Below are positions 7,425 through 16,518 of a stretch of 64,000 bases of DNA, piece by piece. The stretch comes from DATJIG01 sp050260515 (GTDB lineage Bacteria > Pseudomonadota > Alphaproteobacteria > SMXQ01): NCBI GenBank assembly GCA_050260515.1, contig JBLNCI010000031.1:11736-75735 (forward strand). The letters are read 5' to 3'. Both the position numbers and the translations under genes were made by a program. The notes under the pieces were generated by a model, which searched no databases, was not told the DNA's origin, and saw only the letters and a list, made by a program, of their open reading frames with translations. The first letter of the stretch is position 1. Each line of letters starts with the position of its first letter.

Positions 7425-9350
7425 ATGTCCGCGTCCTACCAGCTCCCCGACGGCAAGGTCCTCGAAGTCGCGAAGTCGCCCGCCACCGGAGCCGACATCG
7501 CCGCGGCGATCGGGCCGGGCCTCGCCAAGGCTGCGCTCGCGGTTCGCGTCGACGGCAAGCTCAAGGACCTCGACGTGCCGGTCGCGCCCGGGTCGAAGAT
7601 CGAGATACTGACCGCGAAGCAGCCCGACGCGCTGGAACTCCTGCGTCACGACGCCGCGCACGTCATGGCCGAGGCGGTGAAGGAGCTCTATCCGGAGACC
7701 CAGGTCACCATCGGTCCGGCGATCGAGAACGGCTTCTACTATGACTTCGCGCGGCCGACCCCGTTCACGCCCGACGATCTCGAGAAGATCGAGAAGCGGA
7801 TGCGCGAGATCGTCGATCGCGACGAGAAGATCACGCGCGAGGAGTGGAAGCGCGACGACGCCGTGCACTTCTTCAACGAGCAGGGCGAGAAGTACAAGGC
7901 CGAGATCATCCAGGCGATCCCGCCGGACGAGCCGATCGGGCTCTACCGCCAGGGCAACTTCATCGATCTCTGCCGCGGTCCGCACCTGCCGTCGACCGGC
8001 AAGCTCGGCAAGGCCTTCAAGCTGATGAAGCTCGCCGGCGCGTACTGGCGCGGCGATTCGCGCAACGAGATGCTGCAGCGCATCTACGGCACCGCATGGG
8101 CGAGCGAGGCCGACCTCAAGGCGTACCTCACCCGCCTCGAGGAGGCCGAGAAGCGCGACCACCGCCGCATCGGCCGCGAGATGGATCTGTTCCACGTCCA
8201 GGAGGAGGCTGTCGGCAGCGTCTTCTGGCATCCGAACGGCTGGACGCTCTACCGCATCATCGAGAACTACATCCGCGACCGCCTCGCCGGGGGCGGCTAC
8301 GTCGAGGTGCGGACGCCCCAGCTCGTCAGCCGCTCGCTGTGGGAAGCCTCCGGCCACTGGGAGAAGTTCCGCAAGGCGATGTTCATCGCCCGCTCGGCCG
8401 AGGAGGACGTCGATCTCGCGATCAAGCCGATGAACTGCCCATGTCACGTGCAGATCTACCGCCAGGGCATCAAGAGCTACCGCGACCTGCCGCTGCGCAT
8501 GGCGGAGTTCGGGTCCTGCCACCGCTACGAGCCGTCTGGTGCGCTGCACGGCATCATGCGCGTGCGCGCGTTCACGCAGGACGATGCCCACATCTTTTGC
8601 ACCGAAGACCAGATCACCGCCGAGACGATCGCCTTCTGCGACCTCCTGAAGAGCGTTTACAAGGACTTCGGCTTCACCGACGTGCTGGTGAAGTTCTCCG
8701 ACCGGCCGCCGACCCGCGCCGGCACCGACGCGATCTGGGACAAGGCCGAGGGCGCGCTCGTCGAGGCCGCAAAGGCCGCCGGTCTCGAAACCATCCGCAA
8801 CCCGGGCGAGGGCGCGTTCTACGGGCCGAAGCTCGAGTTCGTGCTGCGCGACGCCATCGGCCGCGACTGGCAGTGCGGCACGCTGCAAGTCGACTTCGTG
8901 CTGCCCGAGCGCCTCGGCGCCAACTACATCGGCGAGGACGGCCAGCAGCACCGGCCGGTGATGCTGCACCGCGCCATCCTGGGCTCGCTCGAGCGCTTCA
9001 TCGGCGTGCTGATCGAGCACTACGCGGGCAAGTTCCCGCTGTGGCTGGCGCCACAGCAGATCGTCGTCGCGACGATCACCAGCGACGGCAACGCCTATGC
9101 CCAGGAAGTCGCCGAGCGGCTACGCGCCGAGGGCTTGCGGGTGATTCTCGACACCTCGAACGAGAAGATCGGCCACAAGGTGCGCGAGCACTCGCTCGCC
9201 AAGGTCCCGGTCCTGCTCGCCATCGGCCGCAAGGAGGCCGAGACGCGCACGGTGTCACTCCGTCGACTCGGCTCCCAGGCCCAAGAAACCCTTGCCTTGG
9301 AGGAGGCGGCGACTAGACTCGCTGCCGAGGCCGCCACGCCGGCGGCCTGA
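7425..9350 (+). CDS. thrS: Threonyl-tRNA synthetase
   Basis: 641 residues, the standard length. The protein charges tRNA-Thr with threonine in the cytoplasm. Domains in order: TGS (1-62), the editing domain with HDAAHVMAEAV around residue 70 and CRGPH near residue 185, the class II core with motif 2 around FGSCHRYEPSGALHG, the MNCPCH zinc-binding cysteine, and motif 3 GSLERFIGVLIEH, then the anticodon-binding domain from about 540. It heads the translation block with infC, rpmI, rplT, pheS, pheT and lepA. No obvious T-box or attenuator precedes it. Confidence 0.98.
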   Translation: MSASYQLPDGKVLEVAKSPATGADIAAAIGPGLAKAALAVRVDGKLKDLDVPVAPGSKIEILTAKQPDALELLRHDAAHVMAEAVKELYPETQVTIGPAIENGFYYDFARPTPFTPDDLEKIEKRMREIVDRDEKITREEWKRDDAVHFFNEQGEKYKAEIIQAIPPDEPIGLYRQGNFIDLCRGPHLPSTGKLGKAFKLMKLAGAYWRGDSRNEMLQRIYGTAWASEADLKAYLTRLEEAEKRDHRRIGREMDLFHVQEEAVGSVFWHPNGWTLYRIIENYIRDRLAGGGYVEVRTPQLVSRSLWEASGHWEKFRKAMFIARSAEEDVDLAIKPMNCPCHVQIYRQGIKSYRDLPLRMAEFGSCHRYEPSGALHGIMRVRAFTQDDAHIFCTEDQITAETIAFCDLLKSVYKDFGFTDVLVKFSDRPPTRAGTDAIWDKAEGALVEAAKAAGLETIRNPGEGAFYGPKLEFVLRDAIGRDWQCGTLQVDFVLPERLGANYIGEDGQQHRPVMLHRAILGSLERFIGVLIEHYAGKFPLWLAPQQIVVATITSDGNAYAQEVAERLRAEGLRVILDTSNEKIGHKVREHSLAKVPVLLAIGRKEAETRTVSLRRLGSQAQETLALEEAATRLAAEAATPAA

Positions 9351-9564
9351 CCGGAGGAAGCCATAACCCATGGGTGGGGCTGCCCGCAGTCGCGGGAAGC
9401 GCCGCCCATTCGCCTTGTCCGAGGTTCGGCAGGGCGGCGGGTCGGAAGCTTTCGGTCGAGGTCCGAGGACCGCCGGCGCTCCGCACTCGATCGCTCATAC
9501 ATGCATCCTGTGTCGGCGCGTGCTGCCGTGCCCCTCGGGCGGAATTGATTAATGGAGGTTCTTC

Positions 9565-10104
9565 ATCGTTCGGCCCCCCGCAGACGTAGCGCCCAGCCGC
9601 AATCGCGGCCCGCGCGTCAATCAACAGATCGATTCCCCTTCCGTCCGCCTGGTCGGTGCCGACGGCGAGATGGTCGGGGTGGTTCCCATCAGGCAAGCGC
9701 TGGACATGGCTGTGGAGGCCGGTCTCGACCTGGTCGAGGTCTCCCCCAATGCCGCGCCGCCCGTCTGCAAGATCCTCGATTACGGCAAGTTCAAGTATCA
9801 GGAGCAGAAGCGCCGCGCGGAAGCGCGCAAGAAGCAGAAGGTCATCGAGATCAAGGAGATCAAGATGCGCCCGACCATCGACGACAACGACTACAACGTG
9901 AAGATGCGGGCGATGAAGCGCTTCCTCGAGGAAGGGGACAAGGTGAAGGTCACCATCCGCTTCCGCGGTCGCGAGATGCTGCACCAGGACCTCGGCATGG
10001 CGGTGCTCAACCGCGTCCGCGAGGAGCTGGCCGAGGAGGCGAAGGTCGAGCAGCACCCGAAGCTCGAAGGCCGCCAGCTCACGATGGTCATTTCCGGCAA
10101 ATAG
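9565..10104 (+). CDS. infC: Translation initiation factor IF-3, starting at ATC
   Basis: 179 residues. The first in-frame ATG (9670) would delete about 35 residues of the IF3 N-domain, including the conserved VNQQI...VRLVGADGE. Reading back, the frame is open to a TAA at 9550-9552. An AUC codon at 9565 follows TGGAGG (9553-9558) at 6 bp spacing, and IF3 genes are known to use AUU/AUC starts for autoregulation, so 9565 is chosen. The N-domain (to about 80) is followed by the lysine-rich linker YQEQKRRAEARKKQKVIEIK and the C-domain ending LEGRQLTMVISGK. IF3 keeps 30S subunits dissociated and checks initiator tRNA and start codons. The last codons and stop lie in a tandem repeat. Confidence 0.93.
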   Translation: MVRPPADVAPSRNRGPRVNQQIDSPSVRLVGADGEMVGVVPIRQALDMAVEAGLDLVEVSPNAAPPVCKILDYGKFKYQEQKRRAEARKKQKVIEIKEIKMRPTIDDNDYNVKMRAMKRFLEEGDKVKVTIRFRGREMLHQDLGMAVLNRVREELAEEAKVEQHPKLEGRQLTMVISGK

Positions 10105-10151
10105 CCGGAGGGGTGATTTCCGGCAAATAGCCGGAGGGCATTTCCGGCAAA
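10090..10151 (+). repeat. Three tandem copies of the infC 3' end
   Basis: The 23-bp unit ATTTCCGGCAAATAGCCGG plus AGGG occurs at 10090-10112 and again at 10116-10138, and its first 12 bases occur a third time at 10140-10151. The first copy encodes the C-terminal ISGK and stop of IF3. Each full copy contains the small hairpin CCGGC-AAATA-GCCGG. The repeats look like a local slippage or duplication just after the gene and may act as a pair of small 3' hairpins. Confidence 0.85.
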
Positions 10152-10248
10152 CCGCGGCTCCCTGACCCGGTGCGCTCCGCTTGCGCCGGGAGTGGCCGGG
10201 GCTCCCTAAGCGGCTGAATTCCGGGGCTTTCGCGCGCCGCCCCGGCGC

Positions 10249-10277
10249 TTGCAATCCCTTGGGCCAGCCGCTATAAC
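10249..10277 (+). promoter_or_regulatory. Probable sigma70 promoter of rpmI-rplT
   Basis: TTGCAA (10249-10254) and TATAAC (10272-10277) are separated by exactly 17 bp, a near-consensus vegetative promoter. It lies 104 bp upstream of the rpmI start and after the end of infC, so rpmI-rplT can be transcribed independently of thrS-infC. The predicted start, about 10283-10285, falls at the foot of the hairpin beginning at 10286. Confidence 0.7.
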
Positions 10278-10285
10278 CCTGCGCT

Positions 10286-10320
10286 CGGCCGGGGGCGCCA
10301 CGTGCGCCCCCGGCCGTTTT
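10286..10320 (+). terminator. Hairpin plus T-run at the predicted 5' end of the rpmI-rplT transcript
   Basis: A perfect 13-bp GC-rich stem, CGGCCGGGGGCGC (10286-10298) with GCGCCCCCGGCCG (10304-10316), has a 5-base loop CACGT and is followed by TTTT. It can terminate readthrough from infC. Because a good promoter ends only nine bases upstream, it would also form the very first nucleotides of the rpmI-rplT mRNA. A role as attenuator or L20-responsive leader is inference. Confidence 0.75.
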
Positions 10321-10380
10321 CCGGCCCCGCCGGGCTCCGGCCCGACGCTCGACCGGCCTCCATTTTCAAGGTTTTCCGCC

Positions 10381-10578
10381 ATGCCCAAGCTCAAGACCAA
10401 GAGCGGCGCCAAGAAGCGCTTCAAGATCACGGCGAGCGGCAAGGTCCTGATGGGCCATGCCAAGAAGCGCCACAACCTGCGCAAGCGCTCCCAGGCGATG
10501 AAGCGCTCCGCCCGCGGCACCAAGGTGCTGATCCCGGGCGACGCGAACATCGTCAAGAACTTCATGCCCTACGCCTGA
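10381..10578 (+). CDS. rpmI: 50S ribosomal protein L35
   Basis: 65 residues, the normal size. It begins MPKLKTKSGAKKRFKITASG and carries the conserved basic KRHNLRKRSQAMKR stretch that binds 23S rRNA. It sits 10 bp before rplT, with which it is universally paired. Confidence 0.98.
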   Translation: MPKLKTKSGAKKRFKITASGKVLMGHAKKRHNLRKRSQAMKRSARGTKVLIPGDANIVKNFMPYA

Positions 10579-10588
10579 GGACTGAGAC

Positions 10589-10954
10589 ATGGCCCGCGTC
10601 AAACGGGGCGTCACCACCCACGCCCGTCACAAGAAGGTTCTGAAGCTCGCGAAGGGCTATCGCGGCCGCGCGAAGGACGCGTTCCGGATCGCGATCGAGA
10701 AGGTCGAGAAGGGCCTTCAGTACGCGTATCGCGATCGCCGCGCGAAGAAGCGCGAGTTCCGCGCGCTGTGGGTGCAGCGCATCAACGCCGGCGCGCGCGA
10801 GAGCGGGCTGACCTACTCGCGTCTGATCGCCGGCCTGAAGAACGCGGGCGTCGATCTCGATCGCAAGGTTCTCGCCGACATCGCCGTGCGCGATCCGGCG
10901 GCGTTCAAGGCGCTGGTCGAGACGGCGCGGACGGCGCTCTCCAAGGCGGCTTAA
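10589..10954 (+). CDS. rplT: 50S ribosomal protein L20
   Basis: 121 residues. The basic N-terminal extension MARVKRGVTTHARHKKVLKL is followed by the RGRAKDAFRIA helix and the globular C-terminal domain with LWVQRINAGARESGLTYSRL. L20 is essential for early 50S assembly and in several bacteria represses its own operon. A strong terminator follows at 11000. Confidence 0.98.
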   Translation: MARVKRGVTTHARHKKVLKLAKGYRGRAKDAFRIAIEKVEKGLQYAYRDRRAKKREFRALWVQRINAGARESGLTYSRLIAGLKNAGVDLDRKVLADIAVRDPAAFKALVETARTALSKAA

Positions 10955-10999
10955 CTCGCCGACGCCGGCACGACGGCGCGAGCGACATCACGAGGTCGA

Positions 11000-11032
11000 G
11001 GGGCCGTCCGCACGACGGCCCCTTTTTCTTTT
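11000..11032 (+). terminator. Rho-independent terminator after rplT
   Basis: Nine-bp perfect stem GGGGCCGTC (11000-11008) with GACGGCCCC (11014-11022), loop CGCAC, then TTTTTCTTTT. It separates rpmI-rplT from pheST. Confidence 0.9.
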
Positions 11033-11109
11033 CCTATTGCGGCCCCGCGCACGCCGTCGGATGGTGACAGCGGAGCCGCGCGGGACGAACGCGGCGGGAC
11101 ATCGCGACG

Positions 11110-12186
11110 ATGGACGATCTGGAACAACTGAAGGCCGAACTGCTGCGGGCGGTGAACGACGCCGACACGCTCGACCAGCTCGAAGCGGTGCGCGTCGCGG
11201 CGCTCGGCCGCAAGGGCCGCATCACCGACCAGATGAAGGCGCTCGGCACGCTGGCGCCCGACGAGCGCAAGGCGCGCGGCGCCGCGCTCAACGTGCTGAA
11301 GGACGAGATCGCGGCGGCGCTCGATGCCCGGAAGTCGACGTTCGAGGCGGCGCGGCTCGAGGCGCGACTGGCGTCGGAGCGGGTCGACGTGACGCTGCCG
11401 GTGCGTCCCGAGCGCGAAGGCCGTCTCCACCCGATCAGCCAGACGATGGACGAGCTGCTCGCCACCTTCGGCGCGATGGGCTTCACGCTGGCCGAAGGCC
11501 CCGACGTCGAGGACGACTTCCACAACTTCACCGCGCTCAACATCCCGCCCGAGCATCCGGCGCGGCAGATGCACGACACCTTCTATCTGCCGCCCGCCGC
11601 CGACGGCACGCCGCGACTCCTGCGCACCCACACCTCGCCGGTGCAGATCCGTGCCATGATGGCGTCGCCGCCGCCGCACCGCATCATCGCGCTCGGCCGT
11701 ACGTATCGCTGCGACTCCGACATGACGCACACGCCGATGTTCCACCAGATCGAAGGTCTGGTGATCGAGCGCAACGTGCACATGGGCCATCTCAAGGGCT
11801 GCCTCGCCGAGTTCGTGCGCGCGTTCTTCGGCATCGAGAACGTGCCGCTGCGGTTCCGGCCGTCGTTCTTCCCGTTCACCGAGCCGTCGGCCGAGATGGA
11901 CATCGGCTGCTCGCGATCGGGCGGCGAGCTCAAGATCGGCGAGGGCTCCGACTGGCTCGAGATCCTGGGTTGCGGCATGGTCCACCCCAACGTGCTCGCC
12001 AACTGCGGCGTCGATCCCAACGAGTGGCAGGGCTTCGCCTTCGGCATGGGCGTCGAGCGCATCACCATGCTGAAGCACGGTATCCCCGATCTCCGCACCT
12101 TCTTCGAGGCCGACCTGCGCTGGCTGAGGCACTACGGCTTCGCGGCGCTCGACGTGCCATCGCTCGCGGCGGGGCTCGCCCGATGA
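11110..12186 (+). CDS. pheS: Phenylalanyl-tRNA synthetase alpha subunit
   Basis: 358 residues. An N-terminal helical arm (1-85) precedes the class II catalytic core, with HPISQTMDELLATFGAMGF, LLRTHTSPVQIRAM, the motif 2 region LGRTYRCDSDMTHTPMFHQIEG, and motif 3 GMGVERITMLKHGIPDLR. The alpha subunit carries the active site of the alpha2-beta2 enzyme. Its TGA overlaps the pheT ATG (ATGA at 12183-12186), indicating translational coupling. Confidence 0.98.
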   Translation: MDDLEQLKAELLRAVNDADTLDQLEAVRVAALGRKGRITDQMKALGTLAPDERKARGAALNVLKDEIAAALDARKSTFEAARLEARLASERVDVTLPVRPEREGRLHPISQTMDELLATFGAMGFTLAEGPDVEDDFHNFTALNIPPEHPARQMHDTFYLPPAADGTPRLLRTHTSPVQIRAMMASPPPHRIIALGRTYRCDSDMTHTPMFHQIEGLVIERNVHMGHLKGCLAEFVRAFFGIENVPLRFRPSFFPFTEPSAEMDIGCSRSGGELKIGEGSDWLEILGCGMVHPNVLANCGVDPNEWQGFAFGMGVERITMLKHGIPDLRTFFEADLRWLRHYGFAALDVPSLAAGLAR

Positions 12187-14588
12187 AATTCACCCTCAAC
12201 TGGCTGCGCGATCATCTCGACTCGACGGCGGACGTCGCCGCGATCTCGCGCGCGCTCACCGATCTCGGCCTCGAGGTCGAGAGCGTCACCGACCGCGGCA
12301 AGGAGCTCGCGCCGTTCCGCGTCGCCCATGTGATCGACGCGAAGCGTCATCCCGAGGCCGACCGCCTGCAGGTGTGCATGGTCGACACCGGCGAGGGCGC
12401 GCCGGTGCAGGTGGTGTGCGGCGCGCCGAACGCGCGCGCCGGCCTGAAGGTCGTGTTCGCGCCGCCCGGCACCTACGTTCCGGGCAGCGACATCACACTG
12501 AAGAAGACCAAGATCCGCGGCGTCGAGAGCGCCGGCATGCTGTGCTCGGCCCGCGAGCTCGAGCTCGGCGAGGATCACGACGGCATCATCGAGCTGCCGG
12601 CGAACGCGCCGGTCGGTGCGCCCGCGGCGGGCGTGCTCGGCGTCGACGATCCGGTGTTCGACGTCGCCATCACGCCGAACCGCGCCGACTGCCTCGGCGT
12701 CCACGGCATCGCCCGCGATCTCGCGGCGGGCGGACTCGGTCACCTCAAGCCGCTCGCGCCGCACGGCGCCAAGGGCAGCTACGTGAGTCCGGTGAACGTC
12801 ACGCTGGCGCTCAAGGGCGCCGACGACGCCTGCCCGGTATTCGCCGGCCGCTACGTCAGGGGCGTGAAGAACCGCCCGTCGCCCGAGTGGCTGCAGACCC
12901 GCCTCAAGGCGATCGGGCTGCGGCCGATCTCGGCGCTGGTCGACATCACCAATTACCTGACCTTCGACCGCGCGCGGCCGCTCCACGTGTTCGACGCCGA
13001 CACGCTGACCGGTCATCTCGTCGTGCGGCTCGCCCGTCCCGGCGAGAAGCTCGAGGCGCTCAACGGCAAGTCCTACGAGCTCACCGGCAGCGAGACTGTG
13101 ATCGCCGACGACGACGGCGTGCTGTCGCTCGGCGGTGTGGTCGGCGGCACGTCGTCCGGCTGCACCGAGGGCACCGTCAACGTGTTCGTCGAATCGGCGC
13201 TGTTCGATCCGGTGCGCACCGCCGAGACCGGGCGCAAGCACGCCATCGAATCCGACGCGCGCTATCGTTTCGAGCGCGCCGTCGACCCGGCGTCGGTGCT
13301 GCCCGGGCTCGACGAGGCGACGCGGCTCATCGTCGAGATCTGCGGCGGCGAGCCGTCGCAGCCGGTGATCGCCGGCCACGTGCCGCAGGGCCATCGCACC
13401 GTGCCCTTCCGCCCGGCGCGCGTGATGGCGCTCGGCGGCGCGCCGATCGCCGAGGACGAGGTGCTGAGCATCCTCGAGCGCCTCGGCTTCACCGCGCGCC
13501 CCGGCACCGATCGCTTCGAGGTGACGGTGCCGACGTGGCGCGCCGACGTCCACGGCGAGGCCGACGTCATCGAGGAAGTGCTGCGTGTGAAGGGCTACGC
13601 GGCGATCCCCGCGGTGCCGCTGCCGATGGCCCCGGGTCTGCCGCCGGTGGTCGAGACGGTGACCCAGCGCCGCCGCCGCGACGCGAAGCGCGCGCTCGCC
13701 GCGCGCGGCATGATGGAGGCGGTCACGTTCTCGTTCATGGACGAAGCCGCCGCGCGCCTGTTCGGCTTCTCCGACGAGCGGCTCCGGCTCGCCAATCCGA
13801 TCAGCGCCGAGCTGTCGGTGCTGCGTCCGTCGATCGTTCCCAACCTCGCCGCCGCCGCGGCGCGCAACGCCGCCCGCGGCAGCGCCGATGTCGCGCTGTT
13901 CGAGGTCGGACCGATCTACGGCGCCTCGCCCGCCGATCCGACCGGCAGCCAGCGCCTCGTCGCCGCGGGTGTGCGCACCGGCAAGACCGGCCCGCGCCAC
14001 TGGGGCGAGCGTCCGCGCGACGTCGACGTGTTCGACGCGAAGGCCGACGCGCTGGGCGTGCTCGCGGCGCTCGGCGTGGCGCCCGGCAATGTCCAGACCG
14101 TGGCCGAGGCGCCGCCGTGGTTCCACCCCGGCCGCTCCGGATCGCTGCGCATGGGTCCGCAGACGACGCTCGCCCACTTCGGCGAACTGCACCCGCGGGT
14201 CGCCAAGGCGCTCGACGCGCCGACGCCCATCGTCGCCTTCGAGATCAACCTCGACGCGCTGCCGCTACCGAAGAAGGCGCGCCGCGGCGCATTCCAGCCG
14301 TCGCCGTTCCAAGCGGTCGAGCGCGACTTCGCCTTCGTGGTCGACGAGGCGGTGACCGCCGACGCCATCGTCCGTGCGGCCAAGAACGTGGATCGGACGT
14401 TGATCGACGACGTTTCGGTGTTCGACGTGTACGCCGGCGGGGCGATGGGCGAAGGCAAGAAGTCGGTGGCGATCGCGGTGCGGCTGCAGCCGCGCGACGC
14501 GACGCTGACCGACGTCGAGATCGAGGCGCTGGCGGCGAAGATCGTCGCCGCCGTCGCCAAGGCGACCGGCGCCACGCTGCGCAGCTAG
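12183..14588 (+). CDS. pheT: Phenylalanyl-tRNA synthetase beta subunit
   Basis: 801 residues, full length. Domains in order: an N-terminal segment MKFTLNWLRDHLD, the EMAP/tRNA-binding OB domain (about 40-150), the B3/B4 editing domain (RPISALVDITNYL around 255), the B5 domain (residues about 405-480), the catalytic-like core, and the C-terminal ferredoxin-fold anticodon-binding domain (FQPSPFQAVERDFAFVVDE onward). The start codon overlaps the pheS stop by four bases. Confidence 0.98.
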   Translation: MKFTLNWLRDHLDSTADVAAISRALTDLGLEVESVTDRGKELAPFRVAHVIDAKRHPEADRLQVCMVDTGEGAPVQVVCGAPNARAGLKVVFAPPGTYVPGSDITLKKTKIRGVESAGMLCSARELELGEDHDGIIELPANAPVGAPAAGVLGVDDPVFDVAITPNRADCLGVHGIARDLAAGGLGHLKPLAPHGAKGSYVSPVNVTLALKGADDACPVFAGRYVRGVKNRPSPEWLQTRLKAIGLRPISALVDITNYLTFDRARPLHVFDADTLTGHLVVRLARPGEKLEALNGKSYELTGSETVIADDDGVLSLGGVVGGTSSGCTEGTVNVFVESALFDPVRTAETGRKHAIESDARYRFERAVDPASVLPGLDEATRLIVEICGGEPSQPVIAGHVPQGHRTVPFRPARVMALGGAPIAEDEVLSILERLGFTARPGTDRFEVTVPTWRADVHGEADVIEEVLRVKGYAAIPAVPLPMAPGLPPVVETVTQRRRRDAKRALAARGMMEAVTFSFMDEAAARLFGFSDERLRLANPISAELSVLRPSIVPNLAAAAARNAARGSADVALFEVGPIYGASPADPTGSQRLVAAGVRTGKTGPRHWGERPRDVDVFDAKADALGVLAALGVAPGNVQTVAEAPPWFHPGRSGSLRMGPQTTLAHFGELHPRVAKALDAPTPIVAFEINLDALPLPKKARRGAFQPSPFQAVERDFAFVVDEAVTADAIVRAAKNVDRTLIDDVSVFDVYAGGAMGEGKKSVAIAVRLQPRDATLTDVEIEALAAKIVAAVAKATGATLRS

Positions 14589-14615
14589 ACGCGGCCAGTT
14601 CATGTTCAGGGTTCC

Positions 14616-16415
14616 ATGACCGAGCTTTCGCAGATCCGCAATTTCGCGATCATCGCCCACATCGATCACGGCAAGTCGACGCTCGCCGACCGCCTGATCC
14701 AGATCTGCGGCGGCGTGACGGATCGCGAGTTCCGCGACCAGATGCTCGACAACATGGAGATCGAGCGCGAGCGCGGCATCACGATCAAGGCGCAGACCGT
14801 CCGCCTCACCTACAAGGCGAAGGACGGCAAGACCTACGTCCTCAACCTGATGGACACGCCGGGCCACGTCGACTTCGCCTACGAGGTCAGCCGGTCGCTC
14901 GCCGCGTGCGAGGGCTCGATCCTCGTCGTCGATGCGTCGCAGGGCGTCGAGGCGCAGACGCTCGCCAACGTCTACCAGGCGATCGACGCCAACCACGAGA
15001 TCGTCGTGGTGCTGAACAAGATCGATCTGCCGGCCGCCGACCCCGAGCGCGTCAAGGCGCAGATCGAGGACGTCGTCGGCATCGACGCGTCCGAGGCGGT
15101 GCCGATCTCGGCCAAGACCGGCATGGGCGTCGCCGACGTGCTCGAGGCGCTGGTGCAGCGCCTGCCGCCGCCGAAGGGCGAGGCCGACGCCCCGCTCAAG
15201 GCGCTGCTGGTCGACTCCTGGTACGACCCGTACCTCGGCGTCGTCGTGCTCGTCCGCATCAAGGACGGCAAGCTCGTGAAGGGCCAGAAGATCGCCATGT
15301 TGGGCACCGGCGCGACGTATCAGGTCGACGAGGTCGGCGTGTTCGCGCCGAAGGCCCAGCCGGTCGGTTCGCTCGGCGCGGGCGAAGTCGGCTACATCAC
15401 CGCCTCGATCAAGAACATCGCCGACTGCCGCGTAGGCGACACCATCACCGACGAGAAGAACCGGACGGCCGAGCCGCTGCCCGGCTTCAAGGCCTCGCAG
15501 CCGGTGGTGTTCTGCGGCCTGTTCCCCGTCGAGGCGTCGGATTACGAGAAGCTGCGCGACAGCCTCGCCAAGCTCCGGCTCAACGACGCGAGCTTCGAGT
15601 ACCAGCCGGAGACATCGGCGGCGCTCGGCTTCGGATTCCGCTGCGGGTTCCTCGGGCTCCTCCACCTAGAGATCATCCAGGAGCGGCTCGAGCGCGAGTT
15701 CGACCTCGACCTCATCACCACGGCGCCGAGCGTCGTCTACCGCGTGCACATGACCGACGGGAAGGTCATCGAGCTGCACAATCCGGCCGACATGCCCGAT
15801 CCGGTGAAGATCGAATCGATGGACGAGCCGTGGATCAAGGCGACGATCCTGGTGCCCGACGAATATCTCGGCGCGATCCTGAAACTGTGCGAGGAGCGTC
15901 GCGGCGAGCAGCAGACGCTGACCTACGCCGGAAGCCGCGCGATGCTCGTGTACCGCCTGCCGCTCAACGAGGTGGTCTACGACTTCTACGACCGGCTCAA
16001 GTCGGTGAGCCGCGGCTACGCGAGCTTCGACTACGCGATCGAGGACTACCGCCAGTCGGACCTCGTCAAGCTGAGCATCCTCGTCAACGCCGACGTCGTC
16101 GACGCGCTCTCCATCATCGTCCATCGCAGCCAGGCCGAGCGCCGCGGCCGGCAGCTCTGCGAGCGCCTCAAGGAGCTGATCCCGCGGCAGCTCTTCAAGA
16201 TCGCCATCCAGGCGGCGATCGGCGGTCGCGTGGTCGCCCGCGAGACCGTCAGCGCGCTCCGCAAGGACGTGCTGGCGAAGTGCTACGGCGGCGACATCAG
16301 CCGCAAGCGCAAGCTCCTCGAGAAGCAGAAGGAGGGCAAGAAGCGCATGCGGCAGGTCGGCAACGTCGAGATCCCGCAGTCCGCGTTCATCGCCGCCCTC
16401 AAGATCGGCGACTGA
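14616..16415 (+). CDS. lepA: Elongation factor 4 (LepA), ribosome back-translocase GTPase
   Basis: 599 residues, standard length. G1 is AHIDHGKSTL, G2 lies in RERGITIKAQ, G3 is DTPGHVDF and G4 is NKIDLP. These are followed by domain II, the EF-G-like domains III and V, and the LepA-specific C-terminal domain ending CYGGDISRKRKLLEKQKEGK. EF4 binds the ribosome and is thought to remodel stalled or misassembled complexes. It starts 27 bp after pheT, in the same direction. Confidence 0.98.
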   Translation: MTELSQIRNFAIIAHIDHGKSTLADRLIQICGGVTDREFRDQMLDNMEIERERGITIKAQTVRLTYKAKDGKTYVLNLMDTPGHVDFAYEVSRSLAACEGSILVVDASQGVEAQTLANVYQAIDANHEIVVVLNKIDLPAADPERVKAQIEDVVGIDASEAVPISAKTGMGVADVLEALVQRLPPPKGEADAPLKALLVDSWYDPYLGVVVLVRIKDGKLVKGQKIAMLGTGATYQVDEVGVFAPKAQPVGSLGAGEVGYITASIKNIADCRVGDTITDEKNRTAEPLPGFKASQPVVFCGLFPVEASDYEKLRDSLAKLRLNDASFEYQPETSAALGFGFRCGFLGLLHLEIIQERLEREFDLDLITTAPSVVYRVHMTDGKVIELHNPADMPDPVKIESMDEPWIKATILVPDEYLGAILKLCEERRGEQQTLTYAGSRAMLVYRLPLNEVVYDFYDRLKSVSRGYASFDYAIEDYRQSDLVKLSILVNADVVDALSIIVHRSQAERRGRQLCERLKELIPRQLFKIAIQAAIGGRVVARETVSALRKDVLAKCYGGDISRKRKLLEKQKEGKKRMRQVGNVEIPQSAFIAALKIGD

Positions 16416-16518
16416 CGATCCGCCGTTCGGCCGCACCCGTCACCCCCTTCCGCGCGTCGGTTGCTCCGGGTAGAGTTACGCAACGCCCGGCTTCCGCGGG
16501 CTCTGGGGAGGTCCATCG

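Noticed and set aside
9370..9552. 60-codon frame upstream of infC as a leader gene
   Set aside because: No ribosome site and low-complexity composition. The stop just before ATC is coincidental or only part of the leader.
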